64,000 nt of DNA from Rugamonas sp. A1-17 (GCA_025548565.1 JAJLPB010000017.1:62001-126000), one strand, 5' to 3'; counted from the first letter of the stretch, positions 52,052 to 61,898 are shown. The notes: generated by a model not told the origin, from the sequence alone. Numbers and translations: made by a program.

Positions 52052-52891
52052 TCAGACCAGCAGCGCGGCGTTCATCTCGATGGCGTCGACCTTGGCCTCG
52101 GCCAGCATGGATTCGAGTTTCTCTTCGTCGATGAACAGGTCGATGGCCGAATCGGAGTGCGGCGGCAGGTCGCGCTGCGGTTCCTGCAGCGGCGACTTCA
52201 CCGGCGACAGGTGATTGGCCAACAGCAGCGTGTCGAGCAGCGTGTCCGGCGGGATCGACATGAAGCTGTCGCGCAGGCCTTCGATGGCTTCGGCCACCGG
52301 CTCGGGGATGCACAGCTTGCGCATCACTTCGCGGGTGATGATCTCCTCGCTGGCCGAATGCCAGTTCTCGGGATCCTCCTCCAGCAGGCCGGGGAATTCG
52401 TCGGCGCGCGAGAGCAGGTAGAAGCCGCCCACCTCGTGCACGATGGCGGCGAACAGCGCGGTGTCCGGATTCACGCCGGTGACCTGGCGCGCGATGATGC
52501 GCGACAGCGCCGCCACGGCGATGGTGTGGTCCCACAGCTTTTCGGCCTTGAAGCGCAGGTCGGGATCGGCGATCTTGGCGCCGAACTGGCGCACCACCAT
52601 GGCGGCGGCCAGCGCGAACAGGTTCTGGTAGCCGATGCGCATGATGGCGCCGCGGACGTTGGTGATCATCGGCGCGCCGGAGCGGTTGAACATCGCCGAA
52701 TTGGCGATGGCGACGGTGCGCGCGGCCAGGATGGGCTCCGCCAGCACCAGGCTGATCGCCTTGTCGACCGGGCACTCCGGGTCGTCCAGCGCGAGTTGAA
52801 CGCGGAGTGCCGCATTGACACTGGTCGGGAAAACCAGTTCACCACGGATGGCCAGCGCCGCGATATGGCCGAATGCTTCAAGTTTATTCAT
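52052..52891 (-). CDS. HDOD-domain protein
   Basis: 279 residues from ATG 52891. The HDOD pattern is seen in ISLVLAEPILAARTVAIANSAMFNRSG, IMRIGYQNL and VHEVGGFYLLSR. HDOD domains are non-catalytic HD relatives involved in signalling. No second domain is present. It faces the cupin gene with only 2 bp between their stops. Confidence 0.85.
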   Translation of the reverse strand: MNKLEAFGHIAALAIRGELVFPTSVNAALRVQLALDDPECPVDKAISLVLAEPILAARTVAIANSAMFNRSGAPMITNVRGAIMRIGYQNLFALAAAMVVRQFGAKIADPDLRFKAEKLWDHTIAVAALSRIIARQVTGVNPDTALFAAIVHEVGGFYLLSRADEFPGLLEEDPENWHSASEEIITREVMRKLCIPEPVAEAIEGLRDSFMSIPPDTLLDTLLLANHLSPVKSPLQEPQRDLPPHSDSAIDLFIDEEKLESMLAEAKVDAIEMNAALLV

Positions 52892-53021
52892 GATCAAAAT
52901 TATACGCATGCGCGGCCCCAATCTCAACGCCAGCATGGCGTGATGTGGTTTCTGGGAGGCGGCAATGCGACAGTGCGCGGCGCCATCGGGGCGCCGCGCA
53001 CGGGAAAAGCTTAGCTCAGCT

Positions 53022-54305
53022 TCAGGCGTTGGCGAACTGTGGACGGCGCGTGGCGCTGTCGCGCTGGTAGCGGCTGACCGACAGGTCGTCGGACAGGATC
53101 GCCGGGCGGCGCGCCGAGATCAGGTCCGCCAGCAGCTGGGCCGAGCCGCACGACATGGTCCAGCCCAAGGTGCCGTGGCCGGTGTTGATGAACAGGTTGC
53201 GCAGGCCGGTGCGGCCGACCACCGGCGTGCCGTCCGGCGTCATCGGACGCAGGCCGGTCCAGAAGGTGGCGGCCGCGGTGTCGCCGGCGCCGGGGAACAG
53301 GTCGTTGACCACCATCTCCAGCGTCTCGCGGCGGCGCGGGTTCAGGTTCAGGTTGAAGCCGGCGATCTCGGCCATGCCGCCCACGCGGATGCGGTCGTCG
53401 AAGCGGGTGACGGCGATCTTGTAGGTCTCGTCCAGAATGGTCGAGACCGGCGCAGCCGAGGCGTTGACTATCGGCACGGTGATCGAGTAGCCCTTCAGCG
53501 GGTAGACCGGAATCTTGACCAGGTCCTTCAGCAGCGTGGTCGAGTAGGCGCCCAGCGCGACCACGTAGGAGTCGGCCGTCACCAGTTCGCCGGCGAGTTG
53601 TACGCCTTTGATTTCCTCGCCGGCCGTGACCAGGCCGGTGATGTCGACGCCGTAGCGGAACTTCACGCCCAGCTGCTCGGCCATCGCGGTCAGGCGGGTG
53701 GTGAACAGCTGGCAGTCGCCGGTTTCATCGTTGGGCAGGCGCAGGCCGCCGACCAGCTTGTTCTGGTCCAGGCCGGGCTCGGCGGCGACCAGTTGTTCGC
53801 GGTTCAGCAGTTCGTATGGCACGCCGGTTTCCTTCAGCACCTGGATGTCCTTGGCGGCGTCGTCCAGTTGCTTCTGGGTGCGGAACAGCTGGGTGGTGCC
53901 TTGCTGGCGGCCTTCGTATTCGATGCCGGTGGCGGCGCGCAGCGCCTTGAAGCAGTCGCGGCTGTACTCGGCCAGGCGCACCATGCGTTCCTTGTTGACG
54001 GCGTAGCGCTCTGCATTGCAGTTCTGCAGCATCTGCCACATCCATTGCAGCTGGAACAGCGTGCCGTCCGGGGTGATCGACAGTGGGGCGTGGCGTTGCA
54101 GCATCCATTTCATCGCCTTGAGCGGGATGCCGGGCGCGGCCCAGGGGGAGGCGTAGCCGGGGGAGATCTGGCCGGCGTTGGCGAAGCTGGTTTCCAGCGC
54201 GGGGCCGGGCTGGCGGTCGAGCACGGTCACGTCGTGGCCAGCCTGGGCCAGATAGTAGGCGCTGGTGACGCCGATAACACCGCTACCCAAGATCACAACG
54301 CGCAT
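53022..54305 (-). CDS. dadA: D-amino acid dehydrogenase small subunit
   Basis: 427 residues. The FAD-binding start [58 protein letters not shown] and [14 protein letters not shown] are diagnostic of DadA. It oxidises D-alanine and other D-amino acids to keto acids, feeding electrons to the respiratory chain. GGGAG precedes ATG 54305. It is divergent from an Lrp-type regulator, the common arrangement of dadA with its activator. Confidence 0.95.
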   Translation of the reverse strand: MRVVILGSGVIGVTSAYYLAQAGHDVTVLDRQPGPALETSFANAGQISPGYASPWAAPGIPLKAMKWMLQRHAPLSITPDGTLFQLQWMWQMLQNCNAERYAVNKERMVRLAEYSRDCFKALRAATGIEYEGRQQGTTQLFRTQKQLDDAAKDIQVLKETGVPYELLNREQLVAAEPGLDQNKLVGGLRLPNDETGDCQLFTTRLTAMAEQLGVKFRYGVDITGLVTAGEEIKGVQLAGELVTADSYVVALGAYSTTLLKDLVKIPVYPLKGYSITVPIVNASAAPVSTILDETYKIAVTRFDDRIRVGGMAEIAGFNLNLNPRRRETLEMVVNDLFPGAGDTAAATFWTGLRPMTPDGTPVVGRTGLRNLFINTGHGTLGWTMSCGSAQLLADLISARRPAILSDDLSVSRYQRDSATRRPQFANA

Positions 54306-54323
54306 ACAGTCTCCCGATTATTT

Positions 54324-54354
54324 AGCACTACCAGATATTCCGCTATGGTATGCT
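54324..54354. promoter_or_regulatory. Possible Lrp-type operator between dadA and lrp
   Basis: AGCACTACCA at 54324-54333 and TGGTATGCT at 54346-54354 form an imperfect inverted repeat in the 100-bp divergent promoter region. Position fits regulation of both genes by the Lrp-family protein. Confidence 0.4.
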
Positions 54355-54405
54355 TGTATTGCCAGTATTTGTTACTGTATAACTTGATAAATTCAGTGGA
54401 TTTTC

Positions 54406-54903
54406 ATGCGAATTCAAAAGGAATCGGTCCGCACCCTCGATAAACTGGACAGAAAGATATTGCGCATCCTGCAGGAGGATGGGCGGATCTCGATGAAGGA
54501 TTTGAGCGAGCAGGTGGGGCTGTCGATCACGCCCGCCATCGAGCGGGTCAAGCGCATGGAGCGGGACGGCGTGATCACCGGCTACCACGCGCGCATCGAT
54601 CCGCCGGCGTTGGGGGCCAAGCTGCTGGTGTTCGTGGAGATCACGCTGAACCAGAAGTCGGGGCCGGTGTTCGAGCAGTTCCGGCGCGAGGTGCTGCGCA
54701 TCCCGGAGGTGCAGGAGTGCCATCTGGTGTCAGGCGATTTCGATTACCTGATCAAGGCGCGCATCCACGAAATGGCCGAGTACCGCAAGCTGCTGGGCGA
54801 CATGCTGCTCAGTTTGCCTGGGGCGGCGCAGTCGAAAAGTTATGTCGTGATGGAGGAGATCAAGGAAACCTTGATCCTTTCCACCGAGGTGGCGCAGGCT
54901 TGA
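54406..54903 (+). CDS. Lrp/AsnC family transcriptional regulator
   Basis: 165 residues. Helix-turn-helix (LDKLDRKILRILQEDGRISMKDLSEQVGLS) followed by the RAM ligand domain (LLVFVEITLNQKSG, ECHLVSGDFDYLIKAR). It probably senses alanine or leucine and controls the divergent dadA. The ribosome site is weak. Confidence 0.93.
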   Translation: MRIQKESVRTLDKLDRKILRILQEDGRISMKDLSEQVGLSITPAIERVKRMERDGVITGYHARIDPPALGAKLLVFVEITLNQKSGPVFEQFRREVLRIPEVQECHLVSGDFDYLIKARIHEMAEYRKLLGDMLLSLPGAAQSKSYVVMEEIKETLILSTEVAQA

Positions 54904-54952
54904 GCCGCACTCAAAGTGCGTCGCTTGCGCTGTGCCGCCAGAGGCGCAGAAT

Positions 54953-55396
54953 ATGCGGATGAACGGCATATTCGACACCCTCAGTTATACCAAGCGGCTG
55001 GAAGCGGCCGGCGTACCCGTTGAGCAAGCGGAGGCGCACGCGCTCGCGCTTGGCGAAGAGATGCGGACGCAATGCGCGACCAAGGCCGATATCTATGAAC
55101 TGCGCGAAGAACTGCGCGAAGCGATACTTTCGCAAGGCGCACGGATGGATGCGCAGGGTCTTCAGTTGCGGCAGATGATCCGGGAGGTTGCTGCAGCCTC
55201 AGAAAAACGCGATATGCTGCTGGATGCGAAAATCGATCTGGAGGTGCGGCGGCTTGAGGGTTTGATCAAAGGGCAGGGCGACCGCCTCCATAACGACATG
55301 CTCAAGTTAAAGACCTATCTGATGGGCTGGACCGTGGCGCTCAATCTCTCGCAGCTTGCCGTCCTGTTCGCCTCGCTGGCTTACTTCCGCTCCTAG
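54953..55396 (+). CDS. DUF1640-like coiled-coil protein with C-terminal membrane helix
   Basis: 147 residues from ATG 54953 (a start two codons later is equally possible). FDTLSYTKRLEAAGVPVEQAEAHALAL followed by ATKADIYELREELREAI is typical of the DUF1640 coiled-coil family, with a C-terminal membrane helix (WTVALNLSQLAVLFASLAYF). Members are found widely near mobile elements and in chromosomes; the function is not known in bacteria. Confidence 0.78.
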   Translation: MRMNGIFDTLSYTKRLEAAGVPVEQAEAHALALGEEMRTQCATKADIYELREELREAILSQGARMDAQGLQLRQMIREVAAASEKRDMLLDAKIDLEVRRLEGLIKGQGDRLHNDMLKLKTYLMGWTVALNLSQLAVLFASLAYFRS

Positions 55397-55474
55397 CCGT
55401 TCGCCAGCTAACGCAGCGATCGCGCCGCTTCAGTTAAAATGCAATAACAGCATTATTTACGAAGCGGAGCAAGT

Positions 55475-57034
55475 GTGAACAATCAGCACGGTACTCCAGG
55501 CGATACCCATGTCATCAACGTGCGCTCGCTCGACGAGCACATGTCATCCGATCAGAGCTTCAGCTCGGCCTACGCGCGCGCGGTCGGCGCCATCGCCGGC
55601 AACGAGGGCAGCCTGACGCTGGCCCAATTCGCCGCCGTCACCGATATCGCCGGCGACGGCAAATCCTCCGCCGTCTTCACCGCGCTGGTGTTGAACGCCA
55701 TCGAATCGGGCGTGGACGTCGACTGGGCCTTCAACGCCCTGAGCCGCAGCAGCGCCGGCATCGACCAGGCCGCGCGCGAAAACGCCCTCGCCATGACCAT
55801 CCCGCTGCTGGCGCTGCACGGCGCCGACGCCCGCGCGCTGGCGCAGCGCCTGGCCAAGGCCTTGTCGGCCCGGCTCTCGCCCGAAGACCTCAACCGCCTG
55901 CCGCCAGCCGAGGAACGCGGCATCCTCGCCAACCTCGGCGAACAGGCGCGCCGGCTGGTGCGCGGCCGCTCGCTGGCCGACACCGTGGCCGATTTCGGGC
56001 GCCACGTGGGCCAGCCGGTGTTGGTCGAACACGCGCGCAACTTCCAGTCCGGCGACATCGACCACGGCCAGCTGCGCGAACTGGTGGGCGCCACCACCAC
56101 CGCCATTGCGCAGGACATCAGCGCCTATCTGGAGCAGGCGCGCATGCTGTCGGTGGGCGAGGCCATGGCTGCCACGCTGATCAGCGCCGCCAACGACCTG
56201 CGAGACCAGGTGCTGCAACGCCTGACCCTGGTGGACCAGCGCATCGCCTACGAACGCCGGCTGATGCTGGAGGAGATCGACGACGCCGTGCACGACGCCG
56301 GCAACGCCATCGAACTGGCCATCACCGACCGGCTCAACACCGATCAGTGGAAGGATGAAGACGTGTGGGCCAGCATGGGCCGCCAGCAGTTCGGCCAGGA
56401 GATGGAGCGGCGGCTGGACCGCATCGTGCGCCGCAAGGAGCAGTCGCTGCACCTGCTGCAGGAGGACCTGCGGCTGTTCCAGCAGGCGATGCGCCTGAAT
56501 CAATCGTCGGTGTTCCAGCGTCAGCACCACTCCACGCTGGCCAAGCTGATGCCGCGTTTGCGGGTCGGTACGCGCATCGTCAACAGCGTGGACACGGCGG
56601 CCAATGTCACCTTGATGAGCGGGGCGGTGGTGGCGGCCGGCACCGGCACCGCGGCCTATCTGATCGGCGCGGCGGTGGTGCTGCCGGTGGTGGCGCCGGT
56701 GGCGCCGTTTGTCGGTGGTGCGGTGCTGCTGGCCGGCGCGTTCAAGTGGTTCACCGACGGCGGCAAGCGCAAACGCACCGAGATCCGCGACAAGCGCGCC
56801 GCCTTCGAGGCCGAATTGCGCAAGCAGCTGCAGGCCGCCGAGCAAAGCTTCAACACGCAGCTGGACCTGGTGGCGCAAGGCTTCCACGAGTCGGCGCTGC
56901 AGTTGCTAACGCCCTTGCTGCTGGAAGCCGAAGCGGCCGGCCGCGTGCCCGGCATGCGCCAGCGCATCGCCGACCGCGTGATCACCCACGCCCAGGCGGC
57001 GATCCGCCAGCTCGACGCCGAGCTGCGCAAGTAA
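55475..57034 (+). CDS. Large helical protein with membrane hairpin, function unknown
   Basis: 519 residues from GTG 55475, preceded by GCGGAGC. It is strongly alpha-helical, with an acidic N-terminal part (about 1-120), a central coiled region (about 200-370) and a hydrophobic hairpin at about 385-425 (NVTLMSGAVVAAGTGTAAYLIGAAVVLPVVAPVAPFVGGAVLLAGAF). A basic helical C-terminus (KWFTDGGKRKRTEIRDKRAAF) follows. The layout resembles the stalk and membrane paddle of dynamin-like proteins, but no GTPase motif is present. I do not recognise the family. Confidence 0.8.
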   Translation: MNNQHGTPGDTHVINVRSLDEHMSSDQSFSSAYARAVGAIAGNEGSLTLAQFAAVTDIAGDGKSSAVFTALVLNAIESGVDVDWAFNALSRSSAGIDQAARENALAMTIPLLALHGADARALAQRLAKALSARLSPEDLNRLPPAEERGILANLGEQARRLVRGRSLADTVADFGRHVGQPVLVEHARNFQSGDIDHGQLRELVGATTTAIAQDISAYLEQARMLSVGEAMAATLISAANDLRDQVLQRLTLVDQRIAYERRLMLEEIDDAVHDAGNAIELAITDRLNTDQWKDEDVWASMGRQQFGQEMERRLDRIVRRKEQSLHLLQEDLRLFQQAMRLNQSSVFQRQHHSTLAKLMPRLRVGTRIVNSVDTAANVTLMSGAVVAAGTGTAAYLIGAAVVLPVVAPVAPFVGGAVLLAGAFKWFTDGGKRKRTEIRDKRAAFEAELRKQLQAAEQSFNTQLDLVAQGFHESALQLLTPLLLEAEAAGRVPGMRQRIADRVITHAQAAIRQLDAELRK

Positions 57035-57136
57035 CGTCATTCCCGCGAAGGCGGGAATCCAGGCATTGCCTGAATTCCCTCCATAGAACGCCGCCGTAGC
57101 AGGCTCAGCACGGATTCCCGCTTTCGCGGGAACGAC
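57035..57136. repeat. Pair of inverted REP-like hairpins
   Basis: ATTCCCGC-GAAG-GCGGGAAT at 57039-57058 and TTCCCGC-TTTC-GCGGGAA at 57115-57132 are in opposite orientation, flanked by CGTC/GACG. This is the layout of a REP doublet. It lies between two convergent genes and may act as a bidirectional terminator. Confidence 0.75.
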
Positions 57137-57146
57137 GGCGATGGCG

Positions 57147-58295
57147 TCAGAGGTTGCGGGCGATGATGGCGTCGGCATCGGTGGCGGCCTGCTGCAACGG
57201 CTGCGCCAGCGCCTGCGTGCTGTAGACCGGCGCCTGCGGCATGGCCGCGCCCAGCACAGGGCCGTCGGTCTTGCTGACATCCACCGTCACCGTGGTCGAC
57301 AAGCCAATGCGCAGCGGATGCTCGGCCAGTTCCTTCGCATCGAGCGCGATGCGCACCGGCAGCCGCTGCACCACCTTGATCCAGTTGCCGCTGGCGTTCT
57401 GCGCCGGCAGCAGCGAGAACGCGCTGCCCGTGCCGGCCGACAGCCCGACCACCTTGCCGTGGAAGACCACCTTGCCGCCGTACATATCGGCCTCGATCTT
57501 CGCGTTCTGGCCGACGCGGATGTCGCGCAGCTCCGATTCCTTGAAGTTCGCGTCCACCCACAGCTGGTCCAGCGGCACGATGGACAGCAGCGAGGTGCCC
57601 GGCGTGGCGCGCGCGCCGATCTGCACGCTGCGCTTGGCCACATAGCCCGACACCGGCGCGACGATGGTGTTGCGGCGGGCCGCCAGCCATGCCTGCACAT
57701 AGTCCGCCTTGGCCGCCTGCACCAGCGGATGCTGCGCCAGCGGCACGCCCGCCACGCCGGCCTGCGCGGCCTCGGCCTGCTTCAGCGCCACGGCGATCGC
57801 GGCGCGCGCGTTGTCCACGGCCTGGCGCGCATGGTCCACTTCCTCGCCCGATACCGTGTGGTCCGCCGCCAGCGGCTTGCGGCGCGCCAGGTCGTCCTCG
57901 GCGGTCTTCAATTGCAGCTTGCGCAGCGCGACGGTGGCCTCGTACTGCGCGACGTCCGCGTAACGCTGGCGTTGCTGGCGCACGGCCGCGCCGAGGCGGG
58001 CGTCGGCCTGGCTCAAGGCGACATCGGCGTCGGCCGAATCGAGCTTGATCAGCGTGGCGCCGGCGCGCACCATCTGCGTCTCGTCGGCGCGGATTTCGGT
58101 GACGTTGCCCGCCACCTGCGACGACAGGTTGACCAGGTTGCCGCCCACGTAGGCGTTGTCGGTTTCCTGCTCCTTCGACAGCACGGCCTTGTAGTACACC
58201 GCGTAGGCCGCGCCGGCGGCGAGGAACAGCAGCGTGATGGCGGCGAGGACGGTCTTGCGTTTGCTGTCGTTGGTTTTGGTGGTGTCAGTGCTCAT
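57147..58295 (-). CDS. emrA: EmrA-type membrane fusion protein
   Basis: 382 residues. N-terminal membrane helix (VLAAITLLFLAAGAAYAVYY), then the HlyD/EmrA pattern TDNAYVGGNLVNLSSQVAGNV, coiled-coil hairpin (about 90-190) and the barrel-domain segments IVAPVSGYVAKRSVQIGA and WVDANFKESEL. It links the EmrB-type pump to the NodT-type outer-membrane channel; all three genes are in this operon. Confidence 0.94.
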   Translation of the reverse strand: MSTDTTKTNDSKRKTVLAAITLLFLAAGAAYAVYYKAVLSKEQETDNAYVGGNLVNLSSQVAGNVTEIRADETQMVRAGATLIKLDSADADVALSQADARLGAAVRQQRQRYADVAQYEATVALRKLQLKTAEDDLARRKPLAADHTVSGEEVDHARQAVDNARAAIAVALKQAEAAQAGVAGVPLAQHPLVQAAKADYVQAWLAARRNTIVAPVSGYVAKRSVQIGARATPGTSLLSIVPLDQLWVDANFKESELRDIRVGQNAKIEADMYGGKVVFHGKVVGLSAGTGSAFSLLPAQNASGNWIKVVQRLPVRIALDAKELAEHPLRIGLSTTVTVDVSKTDGPVLGAAMPQAPVYSTQALAQPLQQAATDADAIIARNL

Positions 58296-58309
58296 GTTCG
58301 GTTCCCGGT

Positions 58310-59833
58310 TTATTTGGAGGCGGTGGCGGTGGGCGCTTCTTCGCGATAGCCGCCGCCCAGCGCGTTGGTCAGGGCCACTTCGGCCAGCAGCTGCACCTGC
58401 TGCAGATAGAGATCGGCGTCTTGCTGCTTGAGCAGCGCCAGTTGTGCGTTCAGCGCGGCGGCGCGGTCGGCCAGGCCATGCGTCAGCCGCGCCTGTGCCG
58501 ACGCCAGTTGCGCGCGCGCCGTGCCGGTGGCCGCCGCCTGCTCCGTGATCTGCCGCTCGATGCCTTGCAGCTGCACGCCATCCTGCGCAACCTCGCGCAC
58601 GGCATCGACCACCGCCTGGTTGTATTCGGCGATGCGCTCGTTGCGGCCGGTGCGGGCGCCGTCGAGCTGCGCGTCGAGGCGGCGGCTGTCGAACAGCGGC
58701 AGCGTCAGCGTCGGGCCGATGTAAAGCGTGCGGCTCGCGGCTTGCAGCAGGTTCTCCAGCTTGACGGTGTCCAGGCCGATGGAGCCGGTCAGGTTCACGT
58801 CGGGATAGAACGCCGCCTTGGCCGCGTCAATCCTGCTGAGCGAGGCTTCCAGCTTCCAGCGCGCGGCCTGCAGGTCCGGGCGCCGCGCCAGCAGTTCCAT
58901 GCCGAGGCGGGCGGGCAGGGCGTGTGCCGTGCTGCCGAGAGGCCGTGGTGCCAGGCCGGCGAGCGCGCCGTTGCCGGCGCCGGCCGAGGCTTGCGTCGCG
59001 CCGCCCTGCGGCGGCGGTGCCGGGCCGGTCAACGCGGCGTTGTCGGCACCGATCAAGGCACGCAAGGCTTCCCGTTCGCGGCCGATGTCGGCGGCGAGTT
59101 GGGCGTGCTGCTTGCGGATCTGGCTCAGTTCCGCTTCGGCGGCGCGCTGCTCGTCGCTGTTGGCCAGACCACCGGCGATGCGCTTGGCCTTGTCCTGCAC
59201 CAGCGCCGCCTGCGTGGCCGCCAGCTGTTCGTTGTTGGCCAGGCGCGCCCACGCACCTTGCAGCCGGAAGTAGCTTTGCGCGATGGCGGCCGACAGCGCG
59301 CGCTCCGCTTCGGCGTATTCGGCGCGGCCGGCGTTCAACTCGCCGACGGCGGCTGCCACTTGCGCGCGGTTCTTGCCCCACCAGTCGAAGTTGTAGCGGG
59401 CGTCCAGGCGCAAGGTCTCGGCGGTGAACCACGCGCCGCCAATGGGCGCGGGGAACAGGCCGGTGCCGGAATAGCGCTGGCGGTTGGCGCCGGCGTAGCC
59501 GCTGACATCGAGTCCCAGGTCGGCGGCGCTGCGCGACAGCGCGGAACGCGCGCTGCCGATGTGCGCCGCCGCCACCTCCAGCGTCGGTGCGGAGGCCAGC
59601 GCCTGCTTGATCAGCGCATCCAGTTGCGGATCGTGGTAGGCGGTCCACCATTGCGCGCCGGGCCAGCCTTCGCGCGCCAGTTTGATGTCGGCGGGTAGCT
59701 GGGCGCTGGCGATGTCGCGCCGTGCGGGCGTTTGCTGTTCCGGTGTGATGTGGGCGCAGCCGGCCAGGGCCAGGCCGAGGGCCGCGGCAAACAGCAGGGT
59801 GGTCTTGTTCACTTGAGGTTCCATTCGTTTCAT
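58310..59833 (-). CDS. NodT-family outer-membrane efflux lipoprotein
   Basis: 507 residues. Lipoprotein signal with lipobox LAGC (residues about 23-26), then two TolC-like repeats, including WWTAYHDPQLDALIKQAL, LDARYNFDWWGKNRAQVAAA, ARRPDLQAARWKLEAS and AAFYPDVNLTGSIGL. It forms the outer-membrane duct of the pump. ATG 59833 follows GGAG inside the end of the emrB-like gene, 2 bp after its stop, so it is translationally coupled. Confidence 0.93.
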   Translation of the reverse strand: MKRMEPQVNKTTLLFAAALGLALAGCAHITPEQQTPARRDIASAQLPADIKLAREGWPGAQWWTAYHDPQLDALIKQALASAPTLEVAAAHIGSARSALSRSAADLGLDVSGYAGANRQRYSGTGLFPAPIGGAWFTAETLRLDARYNFDWWGKNRAQVAAAVGELNAGRAEYAEAERALSAAIAQSYFRLQGAWARLANNEQLAATQAALVQDKAKRIAGGLANSDEQRAAEAELSQIRKQHAQLAADIGREREALRALIGADNAALTGPAPPPQGGATQASAGAGNGALAGLAPRPLGSTAHALPARLGMELLARRPDLQAARWKLEASLSRIDAAKAAFYPDVNLTGSIGLDTVKLENLLQAASRTLYIGPTLTLPLFDSRRLDAQLDGARTGRNERIAEYNQAVVDAVREVAQDGVQLQGIERQITEQAAATGTARAQLASAQARLTHGLADRAAALNAQLALLKQQDADLYLQQVQLLAEVALTNALGGGYREEAPTATASK

Positions 59834-59835
59834 GT

Positions 59836-61359
59836 TTACTCCATGGCGGCGTGGTCGACCGCCGGCGCGGCTTGCTTGGCCGGCGGACGCACCAACAGCA
59901 GCAGTGGTATCACGCACAGCGTCAGGATCATCATCAGCCAGAAGTCGTCGACGTAGGCGATCATCGACGCCTGGCGGGTGACTTCGCCGTTCAGCGCGGC
60001 CGCCGCTTCGGGCGTGGCCACGTTGTCCAGCAACGCCGGATTGACGGTGGTGATTTTTTCGGCCAGCGTGGCATGCATGGCCTGCGTGTTCCGCACCAGC
60101 AGCGTCTGCACCATCGCGATGCCGATCGAGCTGCCGATATTGCGTATCAGGCTGTAGATGGCCGTGCCCTCGGCGCGCATCTCCGGCGACAGCGTGGCGA
60201 AGGTCGCGGCGCTGAGCGGCACGAACACCAGCCCCAGTCCCAGGCCCTGGATCACGCCCGGCCAGACGATGTCGCTGCGCGAGAGCACCAGCGTGTAGCG
60301 CGTCATCTGCCACAACGAGAAGGCGGTGATGGCGAAGCCTATGCCCAGCAGCAGGCGCAGGTCGAACTTGCCGACCAGCCGGCCCACCACCATCATCGCG
60401 ATCATGGTGCCGATGCCGCTAGGCGCGGTCACCAGGCCGGCGACGGCGGCCGGGTAGCCCATCAGGCTTTGCAGCATCGACGGCGTCAGCGCGCGCGTGG
60501 CGAACAGCACCAGGCCGACGATGAAGATGAACAGCAGCCCGCTGACGTAGTTCGCGTTCTTCAGCAGCCGGTAGTCGAAGAACGATTTGCCGGCCGGCCG
60601 CAGCGCGGTGTGGGCCGCGAAGTATGCGAAGCTCAGGGCCAGCACGATGGCTTCCACCCAGGTCTCCCTGGCGGCGAACCAGTCGTTTTGCTCGCCGCGG
60701 TCGAGCAGCATCTGCAGCGCGCCGATCGACAGGCTGAGGGTGGCGAAGCCGAAGGCGTCAAAGCTCATCTTGCGCGCGCCGGGCACCGGACGGATGTAGC
60801 GCCAGATGCCGTAGAACGCCAGTGCACCGACCGGCACGTTGATAAAGAACACCCAGCGCCAGTTGTAGCTGTCGGTCAGCCATCCGCCCAGCGTGGGGCC
60901 GAGGATGGGGCCGATCATCACGCCCATGCCCCACACCGCCATGGCCGAGCCGTGCTTCTCGCGCGGATTGATGTCGAGCAGCGTGGCCTGCGACAGCGGC
61001 ACCAGCGCCGCGCCGAACACGCCCTGCAGCAGGCGCGCGGCGACGATCTCCGCCAGGGAGCCGGACAATCCGCACAGCACCGAGGCCAGCGTGAAGCCGG
61101 CCACCGCGGTCAGGAAGATGTTCTTCTGGCCGTAGCGGTCGCACAGCCAGCCGGTCAGCGGCGTGGCGATGGCGGCTGCCACGATGAAGGAGGTCAGCAC
61201 CCAGGTGATCTGGTCCTGCGAGGCCGACAGGCTGCCCTGCATGTGCGGCAGCGCGACGTTGGCGATGGTGCCGTCCAGCGCCTGGATGACGGTCGCCAGC
61301 ATGATCGACAGCGTGATCATGGGGCGGTTGATGTCGCCCGGCGGTGCGGCTGCGCTCAT
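59836..61359 (-). CDS. emrB: EmrB/QacA (DHA2) family drug:proton antiporter
   Basis: 507 residues with 14 hydrophobic helices. LDGTIANVALPHMQGSL near the start and GWLCDRYGQKNIFLTAV are typical of DHA2 transporters; MIGPILGPTLGGWL is the antiporter motif C. It overlaps the MarR gene by 4 bp (ATGA). Substrates are probably hydrophobic antibiotics or toxins. Confidence 0.95.
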   Translation of the reverse strand: MSAAAPPGDINRPMITLSIMLATVIQALDGTIANVALPHMQGSLSASQDQITWVLTSFIVAAAIATPLTGWLCDRYGQKNIFLTAVAGFTLASVLCGLSGSLAEIVAARLLQGVFGAALVPLSQATLLDINPREKHGSAMAVWGMGVMIGPILGPTLGGWLTDSYNWRWVFFINVPVGALAFYGIWRYIRPVPGARKMSFDAFGFATLSLSIGALQMLLDRGEQNDWFAARETWVEAIVLALSFAYFAAHTALRPAGKSFFDYRLLKNANYVSGLLFIFIVGLVLFATRALTPSMLQSLMGYPAAVAGLVTAPSGIGTMIAMMVVGRLVGKFDLRLLLGIGFAITAFSLWQMTRYTLVLSRSDIVWPGVIQGLGLGLVFVPLSAATFATLSPEMRAEGTAIYSLIRNIGSSIGIAMVQTLLVRNTQAMHATLAEKITTVNPALLDNVATPEAAAALNGEVTRQASMIAYVDDFWLMMILTLCVIPLLLLVRPPAKQAAPAVDHAAME

Positions 61360-61790
61360 GGGCGCGACTCGATCTCGGTGAGCAGGGTCTCCAGGAATTC
61401 GGTGACCACGCGCAGCACCGCCGGATCGGCGCCGCCCAGCAGCTCCAGCCGGAAGGCGGAGGCTTCCTGCCAGACACTCTGGTAGATCTGCTGCCCTTGC
61501 TCGGTCAGGCTGACCAGCTTGACGCGGCGGTCGGTCTCGGACGGCGTGCGCACCACATAGCCGGCTTTGACCAGGCGGTCGATGGTGGCGACCATGGTCG
61601 GGTCTTCGACACCGACGCGGGCGGCCAGCCGGGTTTGCGACAACGCCTCGCTTTCCTTGGCGATGAAGGCGATCGCCATCCAGCTGGCCTGGCTCAGGCC
61701 CAGGTGCTTGAGGCGGCGGTCGACAGCCAGGCGCCAGGCGCGGGCGGTGCCGTGTATCGCGGCGGAGAAGCGTTCTTCGATAGAGGGCAT
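61356..61790 (-). CDS. MarR family transcriptional regulator (EmrR-like)
   Basis: 144 residues. LGLSQASWMAIAFI, the recognition helix region QTRLAARVGVEDPTMVATIDRL and the wing YVVRTPSETDRRVKLVSLTEQG are typical of MarR proteins. It is the first gene of the operon marR-emrB-nodT-emrA and should repress it until a drug ligand is bound. Confidence 0.93.
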   Translation of the reverse strand: MPSIEERFSAAIHGTARAWRLAVDRRLKHLGLSQASWMAIAFIAKESEALSQTRLAARVGVEDPTMVATIDRLVKAGYVVRTPSETDRRVKLVSLTEQGQQIYQSVWQEASAFRLELLGGADPAVLRVVTEFLETLLTEIESRP

Positions 61791-61803
61791 ATTATTTCGC
61801 GGC

Positions 61804-61827
61804 TAATGGTTAGGTCTCGAACGATTA
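61804..61827 (-). promoter_or_regulatory. Candidate MarR operator upstream of the efflux operon
   Basis: TAATGGTT-N8-AACGATTA is an inverted repeat with 7 of 8 matching bases per arm, 14 bp before the marR start. A TAAAAT-type -10 lies just upstream on the minus strand. Size and position suit a MarR dimer site. Confidence 0.4.
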
Positions 61828-61898
61828 TTTTAGCACGGGGGTTTTCCGCTCAACAAGGGGCGTGCTACGCTGCTGGCATTGCTCAATCAGGAATCGCT

